From Psychrobacter coccoides (GTDB lineage: Bacteria > Pseudomonadota > Gammaproteobacteria > Pseudomonadales > Moraxellaceae): 64,000 nucleotides of DNA. Each line of letters begins with the position of its first letter. Within the stretch, counting starts at the first letter, position 1. Shown here in pieces: positions 44,375-53,593 of this stretch. Made by a program: the position numbers and the translations under genes. The DNA lies in the NCBI RefSeq assembly GCF_017498085.1, contig NZ_JAGBKM010000014.1:1-64000 (forward strand). The letters are read 5' to 3'. The notes below the pieces were generated by a model. It was given only the letters and a program-made list of their open reading frames with translations, had not been told where the DNA came from and did not search any database.

Positions 44375-46675
44375 ATGCCTGATATTATTGATAACAACCC
44401 TACTCTATCCGATGATGTTATGGGCACCCGCTCGGTCGCCGAGTTTACTGAGCAAGCCTATCTCAACTATGCCATGTACGTCATCATGGATCGAGCCTTG
44501 CCCAACATCGCTGACGGTCTCAAGCCCGTCCAGCGCCGCATCGTCTACGCCATGAGCGAGCTGGGTCTAAAAGCAAGTGCCAAACCCAAAAAATCTGCCC
44601 GTACTGTCGGTGATGTACTCGGTAAGTACCACCCACATGGTGACAGCGCCTGTTATGAGGCCATGGTACTCATGGCGCAGCCGTTTAGCTATCGCTATCC
44701 TCTGATTACCGGCCAAGGCAACTGGGGTAGCCCTGACGACCCCAAGTCCTTTGCTGCCATGCGTTATACCGAAGCCAAGATGTCTGCCTACGCCAATACT
44801 CTTTTGTTAGAGCTGGGTCAAGGCACAGTAGATTGGCAAGATAACTTTGATGGCTCACTACAAGAGCCTGTTACCTTACCAGCACGCCTGCCCAATATTT
44901 TACTCAATGGCACTACCGGCATTGCGGTCGGTATGGCGACCGACATCCCGCCGCACAATCTCAATGAGGTGGTTCGGGCAGCGATTCGTCTGCTAAAAAA
45001 CCCTGAGCTGTCCGTCAAGCAGCTTACTCAGTCGATACCTGCGCCCGATCTACCAACGAATGCTGAAATCATCACCAGTAAAAAAGATCTGCAAGCCATG
45101 TACGAGAGTGGACGCGGCAGCTATAAAATGCGTGCAACCTTTCATATCGACCCAAAAGAGAAAAACCTCATCATCATCGATGCCCTGCCTTATCAAGTTT
45201 CGGGTAATAAAATCCAAGAGCAAATCGCCAAGCTGATGACAGACAAAAAGCTGCCTTGGGTCACTGATATCCATGATGAATCGGATCACGAAAACGCTTG
45301 TCGTATTGTGTTAGAGCTGCGCTCAAGCCGTGTCGATGTCGAGCGTGTGATGAGTCACCTGTTTGCCAGTACCGATCTTGAGAGCAACTACCGTGTCAAT
45401 ATGAATATGATTGGTTTAAACGGTAAACCACAAGTTAAAAATCTCAAAGAAACCTTGAGCGAGTGGCTTATCAGCCGCCGCTCGGTGGTCACACGCCGTC
45501 TACAGTATCGCCTTGATAAAATCGATAAGCGTTTGCATATTCTTGCAGGCTTATTGATTGCTTATCTAAATATCGATGAGGTGATTCGCATCATTCGTGA
45601 AGAAGATGACCCCAAAGCCTCACTTATGCAAGATTATGACCTGACGGATATCCAAGCCAATGCGATCTTGGACATTCGTCTGCGGCAGCTGGCAAAGCTT
45701 GAAGAGATCGAGCTGCGCCGTGAGCAAGATGAGCTGGCAGCAGAACGTGCCACTATTCAAGAGTACTTGGACAATCCAGACAGCTTGACCAAGCTGATGA
45801 TCGATGAGCTGACTGCTGACATGAAAGAGCACGGCAATGAGCGCATGTCGCCCCTCATCGAGCGTGATGAGGCCCAAGCACTTAAAGAGTCTGACCTAGT
45901 CCCTAGCGAGCCGATTACTGCTGTGCTGTCAAAAGCCGGCTGGATTCGTGCTGCTAAAGGACATGATGTCGATGCCACGGGTATGACCTACCGTTCAGGT
46001 GATAGTTATCAAGCACACGCCCGTGGTAAGTCTAATGAAAAAATATACGTGCTCGATAGCACAGGGCGCAGCTATAGTGTCGATGCCCACACTCTGCCTT
46101 CCGCTCGTGGTCAAGGAGATCCGCTCACCAGCGTCCTCAAGCCGCCAGCTGGGGCCAGCTTTGAGCAGCTACTGACAGGCAACGATCGTCAGCGCATCAT
46201 ACTTGCCAGCTCACAAGGTTATGGCTTTATTAATATGCTCGGCAACTTAGACAGCAATCAAAAAGCGGGCAAAAAAATCATCAACCTACCGACTGATAGC
46301 CGCCTGTTGCCTGTTGCACGTATCGATGCAGCAATAGAGAGTCACACTAACACTGAAGACGGTGACAGTACCAATCAAGCCGCTCCTGATCATGTGGCCG
46401 TCGTGACTAATGCCGGTTATTTATTGATATTTGCGCTGGATGATTTGCCTGAGCAGGCACGTGGTAAAGGCAATAAGATGATTAATTTAAAAGGTAATGA
46501 AGAGGTGTTGGCTGTCACGCCGCTAAGCTTGCAGGACAGCTTAGTCATTACTGCTGGCAAACGTCATGTGACCTTAAAACCGATGGACTTGGCCAATTAT
46601 ACCGGCACGCGGGGTAATCGTGGTGGTCAGTTGCCGAGGGGCTTTCAGAATGTGACTGGGGTTGCGGTTGGTTAA
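44375..46675 (+). CDS. parC: DNA topoisomerase IV subunit A
   Basis: A 766-residue type IIA topoisomerase subunit that decatenates chromosomes with ParE. The N-terminal winged helix region reads [19 protein letters not shown] and [20 protein letters not shown]; the catalytic Tyr131 is in [10 protein letters not shown]. The quinolone-determining segment has the unmutated residues [11 protein letters not shown] (Ser91 and Glu95, equal to E. coli Ser80 and Glu84). The C-terminal pinwheel follows. The length is typical of ParC rather than GyrA. parE is not in the window. Confidence 0.96.
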   Translation: MPDIIDNNPTLSDDVMGTRSVAEFTEQAYLNYAMYVIMDRALPNIADGLKPVQRRIVYAMSELGLKASAKPKKSARTVGDVLGKYHPHGDSACYEAMVLMAQPFSYRYPLITGQGNWGSPDDPKSFAAMRYTEAKMSAYANTLLLELGQGTVDWQDNFDGSLQEPVTLPARLPNILLNGTTGIAVGMATDIPPHNLNEVVRAAIRLLKNPELSVKQLTQSIPAPDLPTNAEIITSKKDLQAMYESGRGSYKMRATFHIDPKEKNLIIIDALPYQVSGNKIQEQIAKLMTDKKLPWVTDIHDESDHENACRIVLELRSSRVDVERVMSHLFASTDLESNYRVNMNMIGLNGKPQVKNLKETLSEWLISRRSVVTRRLQYRLDKIDKRLHILAGLLIAYLNIDEVIRIIREEDDPKASLMQDYDLTDIQANAILDIRLRQLAKLEEIELRREQDELAAERATIQEYLDNPDSLTKLMIDELTADMKEHGNERMSPLIERDEAQALKESDLVPSEPITAVLSKAGWIRAAKGHDVDATGMTYRSGDSYQAHARGKSNEKIYVLDSTGRSYSVDAHTLPSARGQGDPLTSVLKPPAGASFEQLLTGNDRQRIILASSQGYGFINMLGNLDSNQKAGKKIINLPTDSRLLPVARIDAAIESHTNTEDGDSTNQAAPDHVAVVTNAGYLLIFALDDLPEQARGKGNKMINLKGNEEVLAVTPLSLQDSLVITAGKRHVTLKPMDLANYTGTRGNRGGQLPRGFQNVTGVAVG

Positions 46676-46700
46676 TTGGTCTGGTTTTTGCAGTTTAAAA

Positions 46701-46723
46701 GCTGGGCTAAAAGCCCAGCCTAC
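46701..46723 (-). repeat. REP palindrome, copy 1
   Basis: GCTGGGCTAAAAGCCCAGC followed by CTAC. On the minus strand it is GTAG plus a 7-base stem and a 5-base loop, the form of a REP sequence. It sits 25 bases after the parC stop and before the orphan gene at 46756. Copies 2 and 3 are identical in stem and loop. Confidence 0.8.
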
Positions 46724-46755
46724 GCTTGCTATTCAGGTTGTCATAGGAATTAAAA

Positions 46756-47283
46756 ATGGTATTACGAAAAGATCTGAAAGATGTTCACGAAAATAGTGTT
46801 CTAAGCACTTTTAAGGATTATATGAAAGAAAAAGGTTCAGTTTTAAAAGTTGAGGATAGGCCTGATCCACCTGATGCTTTGGTTAAAATTGATAATAATA
46901 GAACTTGGATAGAAATTACAGACGTTTTCTTCAGTGATGATGTTGCTAAAAGTATTACATCTTATGCCGCTCATGATAAAACACATCAACCGTCTGAAGG
47001 TGGTCTAGTTATAGACCCTGATAAAATTACTTCTGAGCAAATCGAGTTAGTTATCAAGAAAAAATTGACTAAAGCTACAATGGTCAAATTAGCTAAACAA
47101 CATGGAAGTGGAGTACTACTTGTTGGCTTATTCAATCCATTTTTTGACATAAACGATATAGAAGATCTCTTATCACCAGCTTTTAAGAGTCAATTACAAA
47201 GTCAACAAGTCTTTGATTCTATTTATCTATATGAAAATTGCGGCGAAAAAACACATAAATATAAGAAAATTAAGCTATCGTAG
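46756..47283 (+). CDS. Orphan A+T-rich gene with possible PD-(D/E)xK-like motif
   Basis: A 175-residue soluble protein I cannot assign to a family. Residues 35-56 read RPDPPDALV and then RTWIEITDVF: an Asp (40) followed 13 residues later by Glu53 in a beta-strand-like WIEIT. This resembles the PD-x(n)-ExT variants of restriction-endonuclease-like folds. The C-terminal half is Lys-rich. It has a good AGGA site. Its codon use is clearly more A+T-rich than parC next to it. It is bounded by REP palindromes on both sides, and its TAG stop is the TAG inside the GTAG of REP copy 2. Acquisition by horizontal transfer is likely; the nuclease idea is a guess. Confidence 0.6.
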   Translation: MVLRKDLKDVHENSVLSTFKDYMKEKGSVLKVEDRPDPPDALVKIDNNRTWIEITDVFFSDDVAKSITSYAAHDKTHQPSEGGLVIDPDKITSEQIELVIKKKLTKATMVKLAKQHGSGVLLVGLFNPFFDINDIEDLLSPAFKSQLQSQQVFDSIYLYENCGEKTHKYKKIKLS

Positions 47284-47302
47284 GCTGGGCTTTTAGCCCA
47301 GC
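47280..47302 (+). repeat. REP palindrome, copy 2
   Basis: GTAG, then GCTGGGC-TTTTA-GCCCAGC. It faces copies 1 and 3, which are on the other strand. Its TAG doubles as the stop codon of the preceding gene. It lies 35 bases from the end of the RAYT transposase gene. Confidence 0.85.
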
Positions 47303-47337
47303 AGACTATGCTAAAAAAATAACGTTTAAATCAAAAA

Positions 47338-47874
47338 TTAATCATGTTCAATCTCAATTTCACTAACGCTTTCCCCACCCCAGTCTGACGAATAAAACCC
47401 TTTCTCCACATATTTTTGAAACGTCGAATATGGCCAATCAATAGAACGCTCCGCATAACCATGTTTCACCGCATTGTAATGAATGTAATCCATATGGCGC
47501 TGGTAATCTAATTCATCTCTAATTCTATGCTCCCAAAACCGCCTCTGCCAAATACCTCGCTCTCTTCTTCTTATTCTAGAATGGTTAATGACTTCACTAT
47601 CAGACTTCTTGATTTGACGAGAAAAATGCGTTTTTATACTGGCGATAATGACAGCGTAATTGTCGCTATCCTCTGCTAAAGTAATGAGCATATGCACATG
47701 ATCAAGCAACAATACCATCGCATTAAGTTGAAAATCGTGATTTTGTTTGGTCAGTCGATAGGCTTGGCGAAACTCATTGATATGCTTGGTGAGAAGCTCA
47801 CTTTTGCGGTTTGATAGATTCATAGTCAGAAAGTAAGTGCCACCTTTAGCCTTATCTCTGATGTAAGTTCGCAT
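47338..47874 (-). CDS. REP-associated tyrosine transposase (RAYT)
   Basis: A 178-residue Y1 HUH-superfamily protein of the RAYT group. The HUH motif is LLLDHVHML (His59, His61) and the catalytic Tyr132 is in MDYIHYNAVKHG; IWQRRFWEHRIRDELDYQRH is another family block. RAYTs bind and cut REP hairpins next to GTAG and are held responsible for spreading them. Inverted REP copies on each side (47280 and 47910) make the classic REP-RAYT-REP layout. The frame is intact, so it may be functional. It lies between the orphan gene and the MATE transporter. Confidence 0.92.
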   Translation of the reverse strand: MRTYIRDKAKGGTYFLTMNLSNRKSELLTKHINEFRQAYRLTKQNHDFQLNAMVLLLDHVHMLITLAEDSDNYAVIIASIKTHFSRQIKKSDSEVINHSRIRRRERGIWQRRFWEHRIRDELDYQRHMDYIHYNAVKHGYAERSIDWPYSTFQKYVEKGFYSSDWGGESVSEIEIEHD

Positions 47875-47909
47875 GGATTATGCCTACAAGGTATTTAAAG
47901 AGTTTAAAT

Positions 47910-47932
47910 GCTGGGCTAAAAGCCCAGCCTAC
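47910..47932 (-). repeat. REP palindrome, copy 3
   Basis: GCTGGGCTAAAAGCCCAGC then CTAC, the minus-strand form of copy 2. It lies 36 bases upstream of the RAYT start codon, so the transposase gene is framed by a facing pair of REP sequences. Confidence 0.85.
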
Positions 47933-48020
47933 AAATCATTCTATTCTTAGTCAATGTGCAAGTCCTAACTACGACAAATAGTCTGGTAGAGTACGTTCCA
48001 CGCACCAATAAAAGCTAGAA

Positions 48021-49322
48021 TTACCATACTATTTCGACGCCTTGTTCACGCAATGCCTTCTTATACAATATGACAGTTGGAATGAGATCTATCAATATAC
48101 CAAAGCCAAACATAAGACATATACTTGATAGCGTCGGTATAAATACACCTAATTTATATAAAATAAACATTGTGCCATAGTAGCCAATGTTGACCCAAAG
48201 CGACTGAAAGAACATATAGTTCGTTTTACCTAAACCATATAAAGTCGCGTCTAAAATACTATTGTTGAATATGAAAACAAAATAGAATACTGACTGTATT
48301 CCAACGATATAGATTACTGTTTTTATGTCCTGCACATTCATGACATTAGCTAGAAAGCTATGCCAAAACGGAATAGTAATACACCAAAGGAGAACGAATG
48401 CTAACCCCAGCAAAAAATAGCCTTTTGTGTTTTTGGTAATATTATTTATGTCTGCACCAACGTCTCTTTTAACCAGCTCGGATAACGCTAATGCAGGCAG
48501 TAACAACCAGCCCCAAATAAAGCTATTAGCTACCCAATAATTACCTTGCTCCTCAACCATGTTAATCATTTTTATAATCATTACCATAAAGGCAATATTT
48601 CTGACTAGCGATTCTAATCCTGAAAATACACCTGTCGTCCACCACTCTTTCATCCATGTAAATGACATTTGATTGACTGATAAAAGCTTCAATCCATGTT
48701 GTCGTATAGAAATATAGGTAGCTAATAAAATAGCTATATTGACAATGGTATTCGTCCAAGCAATTCCGATAACACCCATATTCAGACTAAACTCAAAAGG
48801 TCCGAAAAACACACTATCTAACAATATAGACAGCGTCATTTGCACCGCTAACAAGCCGTAAATATACTTATCTTTGTTCAAACTAACGATAACGACTGTC
48901 ATATATTTGACTAGCGTTGCAAACATGATGGCTATAGTTTCTAATCGAATATATTGAGTTGTTTCTTCAACAATCTGTCTAGATTGCTCCATAAAAATCA
49001 CAATATTTTGTGAATAAACGAATAAAATCGTAGATAGACAAGCCATGATACCCAAGATAACGATAAACCCTGTTTGAACTTTATTTTCAAACTCGTTTTT
49101 ATCAGATAAAGATTTACCGAGTAAATAAAACAAGGGTAAAATTAGTGCCTCTTGCGCTATCTCATAAATCAAACTTAGCCACAGTATTTGACTGGCAATA
49201 TTAATTCCTGCGTCACTAGGCAAATCACCGAGAAAGTTTACTCTGACGGTTTGATAAAGTGACGGAAATACCATCATCGAGATAAGAGCAATTAACAGTC
49301 TGATATTGATATTCTTGAACAT
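48021..49322 (-). CDS. MATE family efflux transporter
   Basis: A 433-residue membrane protein with about twelve helices in two bundles, of the MATE (multidrug and toxin extrusion) type. Landmarks are the N-terminal MMVFPSLYQTVRVNFLG, IEQSRQIVEETTQYIRLE at the mid first bundle (as MEQSRQIVEETTQYIRL) and a second-half GNYWVANSFIWGWLLLPALALSE. It uses a Na+ or H+ gradient; the substrate is unknown. It is more A+T-rich than the window's core genes and follows the REP/RAYT region, so it may be part of the same acquired block. Start ATG at 49322. Confidence 0.82.
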   Translation of the reverse strand: MFKNINIRLLIALISMMVFPSLYQTVRVNFLGDLPSDAGINIASQILWLSLIYEIAQEALILPLFYLLGKSLSDKNEFENKVQTGFIVILGIMACLSTILFVYSQNIVIFMEQSRQIVEETTQYIRLETIAIMFATLVKYMTVVIVSLNKDKYIYGLLAVQMTLSILLDSVFFGPFEFSLNMGVIGIAWTNTIVNIAILLATYISIRQHGLKLLSVNQMSFTWMKEWWTTGVFSGLESLVRNIAFMVMIIKMINMVEEQGNYWVANSFIWGWLLLPALALSELVKRDVGADINNITKNTKGYFLLGLAFVLLWCITIPFWHSFLANVMNVQDIKTVIYIVGIQSVFYFVFIFNNSILDATLYGLGKTNYMFFQSLWVNIGYYGTMFILYKLGVFIPTLSSICLMFGFGILIDLIPTVILYKKALREQGVEIVW

Positions 49323-49445
49323 AAGGCTGTATCAGAAATAGGACATTTGAAGTAGAGTACGTTATAAATACCCTTAGCAACAATAATTTTTAACAAATGC
49401 GCATGGAGCTCTCCCTACAAATAGCTAGAGTCCGAAAACCAAACC

Positions 49446-50060
49446 CTAACCCTGCCGTAACCCCAAAATCGGAATCACTATGTCTTCCTCATCGGTCAGA
49501 TGTTGCGACAGTAATTTACTAGCATCCATTAACGTCTGATGCAATTGCTCGGCAAGCGCCTTATCTTCGACCTCACTTCTCGCCAGCTGATCATTTTTCG
49601 CTTGCAATTCATCAAGTAGCGCATCCAAACGCTCATGGTCGCGTCCTAATACCTCAAAAGCAGGCGCAAGCTTAGGATGCATAGCGATAAACTCTGGAAA
49701 AAATCCTGCATCCTCCACTCCGTGGTGCTGATGCAGCTTGAGGATATGCATACTGACACGCTTAAGCATCTGCGAGCGATACTCTGCCCAGTCAAAATCT
49801 CCTGATTGATAGGCCGTACTAATCTGTAGCAAGATACGCTGGCGTTTGCGTATGTTAGTATGTACCTTTATCCATCCTGATGTCTTATAGGCATAGTCTG
49901 CGCCAAACCATTGATCTGGTGGCAGTTTCTGGTACAAAAACAACCAGTCCGCCTCAAGCCGACTGTCAGGATGACGTGGGGTAACGCTAAACAGATCGTC
50001 CTCTGCAGCGTCTTTATTGACCCTATTATGACTAGCAATATCTCGAGAAGTGTTATTCAT
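49446..50060 (-). CDS. Hemerythrin HHE domain protein
   Basis: A 204-residue soluble protein. The C-terminal half (about 105-200) has the HHE cation-binding pattern: HILKLHQHHGVEDAGFFPEF, then LGRDHERLDALLDEL and LSQHLTDEEDIVIPILG, with histidines and acids in place for a di-iron site. The N-terminal half (RLEADWLFLYQKLPPDQWFG) is unfamiliar. Possible roles are oxygen, NO or iron sensing. A TTG start at 50084 exists, but the ATG at 50060 follows AAGGA by 7 bases. It is preceded 20 bases upstream by a small gene, probably in the same transcript. Confidence 0.85.
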   Translation of the reverse strand: MNNTSRDIASHNRVNKDAAEDDLFSVTPRHPDSRLEADWLFLYQKLPPDQWFGADYAYKTSGWIKVHTNIRKRQRILLQISTAYQSGDFDWAEYRSQMLKRVSMHILKLHQHHGVEDAGFFPEFIAMHPKLAPAFEVLGRDHERLDALLDELQAKNDQLARSEVEDKALAEQLHQTLMDASKLLSQHLTDEEDIVIPILGLRQG

Positions 50061-50080
50061 CAGATAATCCTTAGTAAATA

Positions 50081-50398
50081 TCAAGCACTACTTGTATAAA
50101 TAACCTGCTGCTTGCTGGCCGCCTCTGTAAAGAAGGTCTGCATCTTTTGTAATGGTCGCATCGGAAAAGGCAGATGTAGCGAAAGCAATAGCCGCTCAAA
50201 CGCTACCATCTCATCAGCCAATAACTGAGCGGTATCAGGTGCTATATCCTGACTGTCATACAGAGTCTCAATCAGCTCATTGAGCTGCGGAAAATTGGTA
50301 TTATTGTGAATCTGATACAAAACAGGTATCAGCTCATCAGAGATTTGATAACGGGTCTTACGAACGATGCCGTTTTTATAATACATATTTAAAGCCAT
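50081..50398 (-). CDS. Hypothetical small protein upstream of the hemerythrin gene
   Basis: A 105-residue protein with no recognised domain. It is hydrophilic, probably helical (ELIPVLYQIHNNTNFPQLNEL, ADEMVAFERLLLSLHL). No signal peptide or membrane segment. The stop is only 20 bases before the hemerythrin start on the same strand, so the two are likely co-expressed and may work together. Confidence 0.6.
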   Translation of the reverse strand: MALNMYYKNGIVRKTRYQISDELIPVLYQIHNNTNFPQLNELIETLYDSQDIAPDTAQLLADEMVAFERLLLSLHLPFPMRPLQKMQTFFTEAASKQQVIYTSSA

Positions 50399-51030
50399 AT
50401 GCTGACCACCTTTTCATATATTTTTGCTCTAATTTTTTATTCTAATGCTCAGCCATCAAATTGCGAGCGTCTATTTTTACTTTAAAGACGCTTTGACTAC
50501 TAAGCATGTTCATGCTGATATTCAGCATAGTCTATTTGTATAGTGCTCACCACTTTCGCCTGTCACCAAGCGTATTATTTACGTAGATGACTCACCGTCG
50601 CACCGATTGGGATTATGCCAGCGACAATGTCACTCATATAATCAGCACTACAATAAGCCGCCCGCTGCGCACTTGAGTAAACCAAGCACACGCCCCATAA
50701 CTGTAAGTCAATCAATAGATTACGCCATTTAGTCTGTGCCAATCCATGCTATGCTAACCGTCAAGCAAGATAAATGGGATAATAATCAACAAAACTTAGG
50801 GCGTGTCCTTATTTTAAAAATGGCGATAAAAATGAGATAAACCGCCGTCAAACAAGGAAAATAGCGCAGATAATATCGAGATAGTAGTCAGCTATTTGAC
50901 ACCGTTTGGCCAGACTTAGCCATTTTTAGCCCATTTAGATGGCTATCGATTGAATTGAGGATACGCCCTAATGCAGAGATGGTATTTATTTTTATAGATA
51001 GCAAAAACAGTATTTAAAATAAGGATAATC
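50399..51030. other. Intergenic region holding a complete MITE-B
   Basis: About 630 bases without a supported gene. The right part is the MITE-B copy at 50797-50970. The left part (50399-50796) presumably holds the promoter of the minus-strand small protein and hemerythrin genes; I recognised no further motif there. Confidence 0.5.
50797..50970 (+). repeat. MITE-B repeat, copy B2, complete
   Basis: A 174-bp element with inverted ends TAGGGCGTGTCC and GGATACGCCCTA, flanked by TA on both sides. The inside has TTTAAAAATGG, AACAAGGAAAATA, GTTTGGCCAGA and GCCATTTTTAGCCCATTTAGA, the same order as in B1 at 21229. It carries no gene. The ends and the YTAR-like flanks recall IS5-family (IS427 group) elements, so such a transposase may mobilise it. 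Confidence 0.85.
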
Positions 51031-51876
51031 ATGTTTGTTATAGACAAAGCCAGTAATACCCAGATGCAGCCCAGGATACCGACGCCGAAGATCATGTTTT
51101 TTGATATCGATGATACTTTGAGCCGTGGCGGTATTATCGCTGAGCATAATAAAGCGACGCTTGAGCAGCTTGCTGATACTGATATCAAGCTTATCATTGC
51201 GACCGGACGCTCCAAAGCCATCATTCCAGATGATATTTTGGCGTTATTAGCAGACGATATATTGGATGCCATTATCTGTATGAATGGACAATACAGCTTT
51301 AATAAAGACGGCATTATCAGTCATTACCCGCTAACGGATGCGCAAACCGACAAGATAGTACATCTATGCCAACAAAGTGGACTCATCCATAAGTTTGACT
51401 CAGCGACTCATATTGCTTGGTCAGATGAAAACGAGCGCATACGTGAATACAATGCCAAAACCCCAACCTCTATCCTTGATCCAGAGTATCATCGCTCGTA
51501 TCCCGTCTACCAATGCTCCGTGTTTTTTAATAATCAGTTCGATAAAATGCAAGATGTCGACTTTGCTAAATACAACCTAAAGCTGGTGCATTGGCACAAC
51601 ACGGGCGCCGACATCTTGCCCATCGAGGCCTCAAAAGCTCGTGGCATTAACGATGTCTGCCAGTATTATGGTGTCGATGTCGATGACTGCATGGCATTTG
51701 GCGATGGTATGAATGACTTGGAAATGTTTGACTTGGTCGGTTATGCCGTCGCTATGGGCGACTCGCAGCCGGCCCTTATAGAGCGAGCAGATTATGTCAC
51801 TGGTACCATCGAGGAGCATGGCATCCAAATGATGCTTGAGCACTTATCTATAGAGGCAACATCGTCAGCACAATAA
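51031..51876 (+). CDS. Cof-type HAD-IIB family hydrolase
   Basis: A 281-residue HAD hydrolase. The nucleophile motif is FDIDDTLSRGG (Asp near residue 25), motif II is IIATGRSKAI, and the final motif is MAFGDGMNDLEMFDLVGYAVAMGDS, typical of the Cof/YbiV group of sugar or nucleotide phosphatases. The substrate is unknown. The first 20 residues precede the fold and are probably unstructured. The gene is free-standing with a strong terminator shared with abgT. Confidence 0.88.
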   Translation: MFVIDKASNTQMQPRIPTPKIMFFDIDDTLSRGGIIAEHNKATLEQLADTDIKLIIATGRSKAIIPDDILALLADDILDAIICMNGQYSFNKDGIISHYPLTDAQTDKIVHLCQQSGLIHKFDSATHIAWSDENERIREYNAKTPTSILDPEYHRSYPVYQCSVFFNNQFDKMQDVDFAKYNLKLVHWHNTGADILPIEASKARGINDVCQYYGVDVDDCMAFGDGMNDLEMFDLVGYAVAMGDSQPALIERADYVTGTIEEHGIQMMLEHLSIEATSSAQ

Positions 51877-51888
51877 ATATCAATGCTC

Positions 51889-51924
51889 AAAAAAGCCCTT
51901 ATCAACGACTGATAAGGGCTTTTA
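51889..51924. terminator. Bidirectional terminator between the HAD and abgT genes
   Basis: AAAAGCCCTTATCA pairs with TGATAAGGGCTTTT around a 5-base loop. A and T runs on both sides let it serve both convergent genes. Confidence 0.92.
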
Positions 51925-51958
51925 GTTTTAGAACGTTAGTCGTAGCGATAAAGGCAGG

Positions 51959-53593
51959 TTATCGAGCTGGATAAAACGTCTCTGCGCCAGGCCCGACAGG
52001 CAAGCCCAGTACGAATACCCAAATAGAGAACAAAATCGTCCAACCAATCAAAAATGCCATCGAGTATGGTAGCATCATCGCCATTAAGGTTCCGACCCCA
52101 GTGTCTTTTTTATAGCGCATGGCCACGGCCAATATAAGACCAAAGTAGCTCATCATCGGCGTGATAATATTGGTGGTTGAGTCGCCGATACGATATGCCG
52201 CCTGAATCATCTCTGGCGCATAGCCTGTGAGCATCAGCATGGGCACAAAGATCGGTGCCGTCACGGCCCACTGTGCCGATGCCGAGCCGAGCATAAGATT
52301 GACCAGACCACAAATCAGGATAAAACCAACCAACAGTAAGGGCCCAGTGAGACCAATATCACTTAAGAAGGTTGCGCCAGAGACTGCCATCACCGAACCA
52401 AGATTCGACCACTTAAAAAACGCCGTAAACTGTGCGGCAAAGAACACCAAAACGATATAAATGCTTAACGAGCTCATTGAGTTACTCATGGCATCGACGA
52501 CGTCTTGGTTGCTCTTGATACTGCCGGTGATCTTACCGTAGATATAACCTGGGATCGCAAAGAACACAAAGATAAAGACCACGATACCCTTTAAAAATGG
52601 CGACCCTGATACCAGACCCGTCTCTGGGTTACGTAAGATACCGTCTGCAGGGATGATGGTCCAAGCCAGCAACAAACAGAACACCAGCATGCTGATACCT
52701 GCCCACAGCAGTCCTTTCTTTTCTAACGAAGACACTTTTTCGATTTGTGTTTCGAGTACCGAAGCATCATCAGCATCTTTGGGGTTATACTCTCCTAAAC
52801 TTGGTTCGACGATTTTTTCGGTGACGAAGTAACCCAGACCACTGATCAAAAAGGTACTGGCGATCATAAAGTACCAGTTGGCTTCTGCCCCAACGATATA
52901 CGCCGGATCGATGATACGTGCCGCTTCTTGGGTAATCCCTGATAATAAAGGATCTACTGTCCCTAATAGTAGGTTGGCACTATAACCGCCCGACACCCCA
53001 GCAAACGCAGCCGCTAGACCTGCCAACGGGTGTCTACCGAGGGAGTGGAAAATCACCGCTGCTAGTGGAATCAAAACCACATAACCAAGCTCTGCTGCCG
53101 TGTTTGACATGATACCGGCAAACACGATGGTGAAGGTGACCATCTTTTTGGGCGCATTCATGACCAGACCACGTAGCGCCGCTGAGATCATGCCAGAGTG
53201 TTCGGCGATACCAACACCGAGCAAGGCAACCAAAACTGTACCAAGGGGCACAAAGCCCGTGAAGTTGGTGACGAGATTTTCAACGATGCGAGCCAAGCCC
53301 TCACCGTTTAGTAGGTTGACCACCTCGATCATGCCATCAGCACTACGTCCGCTGGTGCCTTCTGGCCGTGGGTCAATTACTGACACATCAAAGTACGACA
53401 TGATCGCTGAAAGCACCAATAACAGCACAGACATCCAAACGAATAAAATAACAGGATGTGGCAATAGATTACCGAGCCACTCTACCCCTCTTAAAAACTT
53501 TTGCATGCGCGAGTCTTGCTCTGCAGCATCAAAGTTATTGTGTGGCGGTTTGCCATTTGGAGAATCACTTCCTTGCATAGCCCTTTGCTCCAT
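51959..53593 (-). CDS. abgT: AbgT family transporter
   Basis: A 544-residue inner-membrane protein with about eleven helices, of the AbgT family (p-aminobenzoyl-glutamate uptake or sulfonamide/antifolate efflux). Family blocks visible are GNLLPHPVILFVWM, NFTGFVPLGTVLVALLGVGIAE, the re-entrant GYSANLLLGTVDPLLSGIT and DSTTNIITPMMSYFGLI. An N-terminal polar stretch of about 30 residues precedes helix 1. Another in-frame ATG at 53578 is possible; neither start has an ideal Shine-Dalgarno. It is a single gene. Confidence 0.92.
   Translation of the reverse strand: MEQRAMQGSDSPNGKPPHNNFDAAEQDSRMQKFLRGVEWLGNLLPHPVILFVWMSVLLLVLSAIMSYFDVSVIDPRPEGTSGRSADGMIEVVNLLNGEGLARIVENLVTNFTGFVPLGTVLVALLGVGIAEHSGMISAALRGLVMNAPKKMVTFTIVFAGIMSNTAAELGYVVLIPLAAVIFHSLGRHPLAGLAAAFAGVSGGYSANLLLGTVDPLLSGITQEAARIIDPAYIVGAEANWYFMIASTFLISGLGYFVTEKIVEPSLGEYNPKDADDASVLETQIEKVSSLEKKGLLWAGISMLVFCLLLAWTIIPADGILRNPETGLVSGSPFLKGIVVFIFVFFAIPGYIYGKITGSIKSNQDVVDAMSNSMSSLSIYIVLVFFAAQFTAFFKWSNLGSVMAVSGATFLSDIGLTGPLLLVGFILICGLVNLMLGSASAQWAVTAPIFVPMLMLTGYAPEMIQAAYRIGDSTTNIITPMMSYFGLILAVAMRYKKDTGVGTLMAMMLPYSMAFLIGWTILFSIWVFVLGLPVGPGAETFYPAR

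Noticed and set aside
44818..45978. Minus-strand open frames opposite parC
   Set aside because: Shadows of parC, without recognisable protein character.
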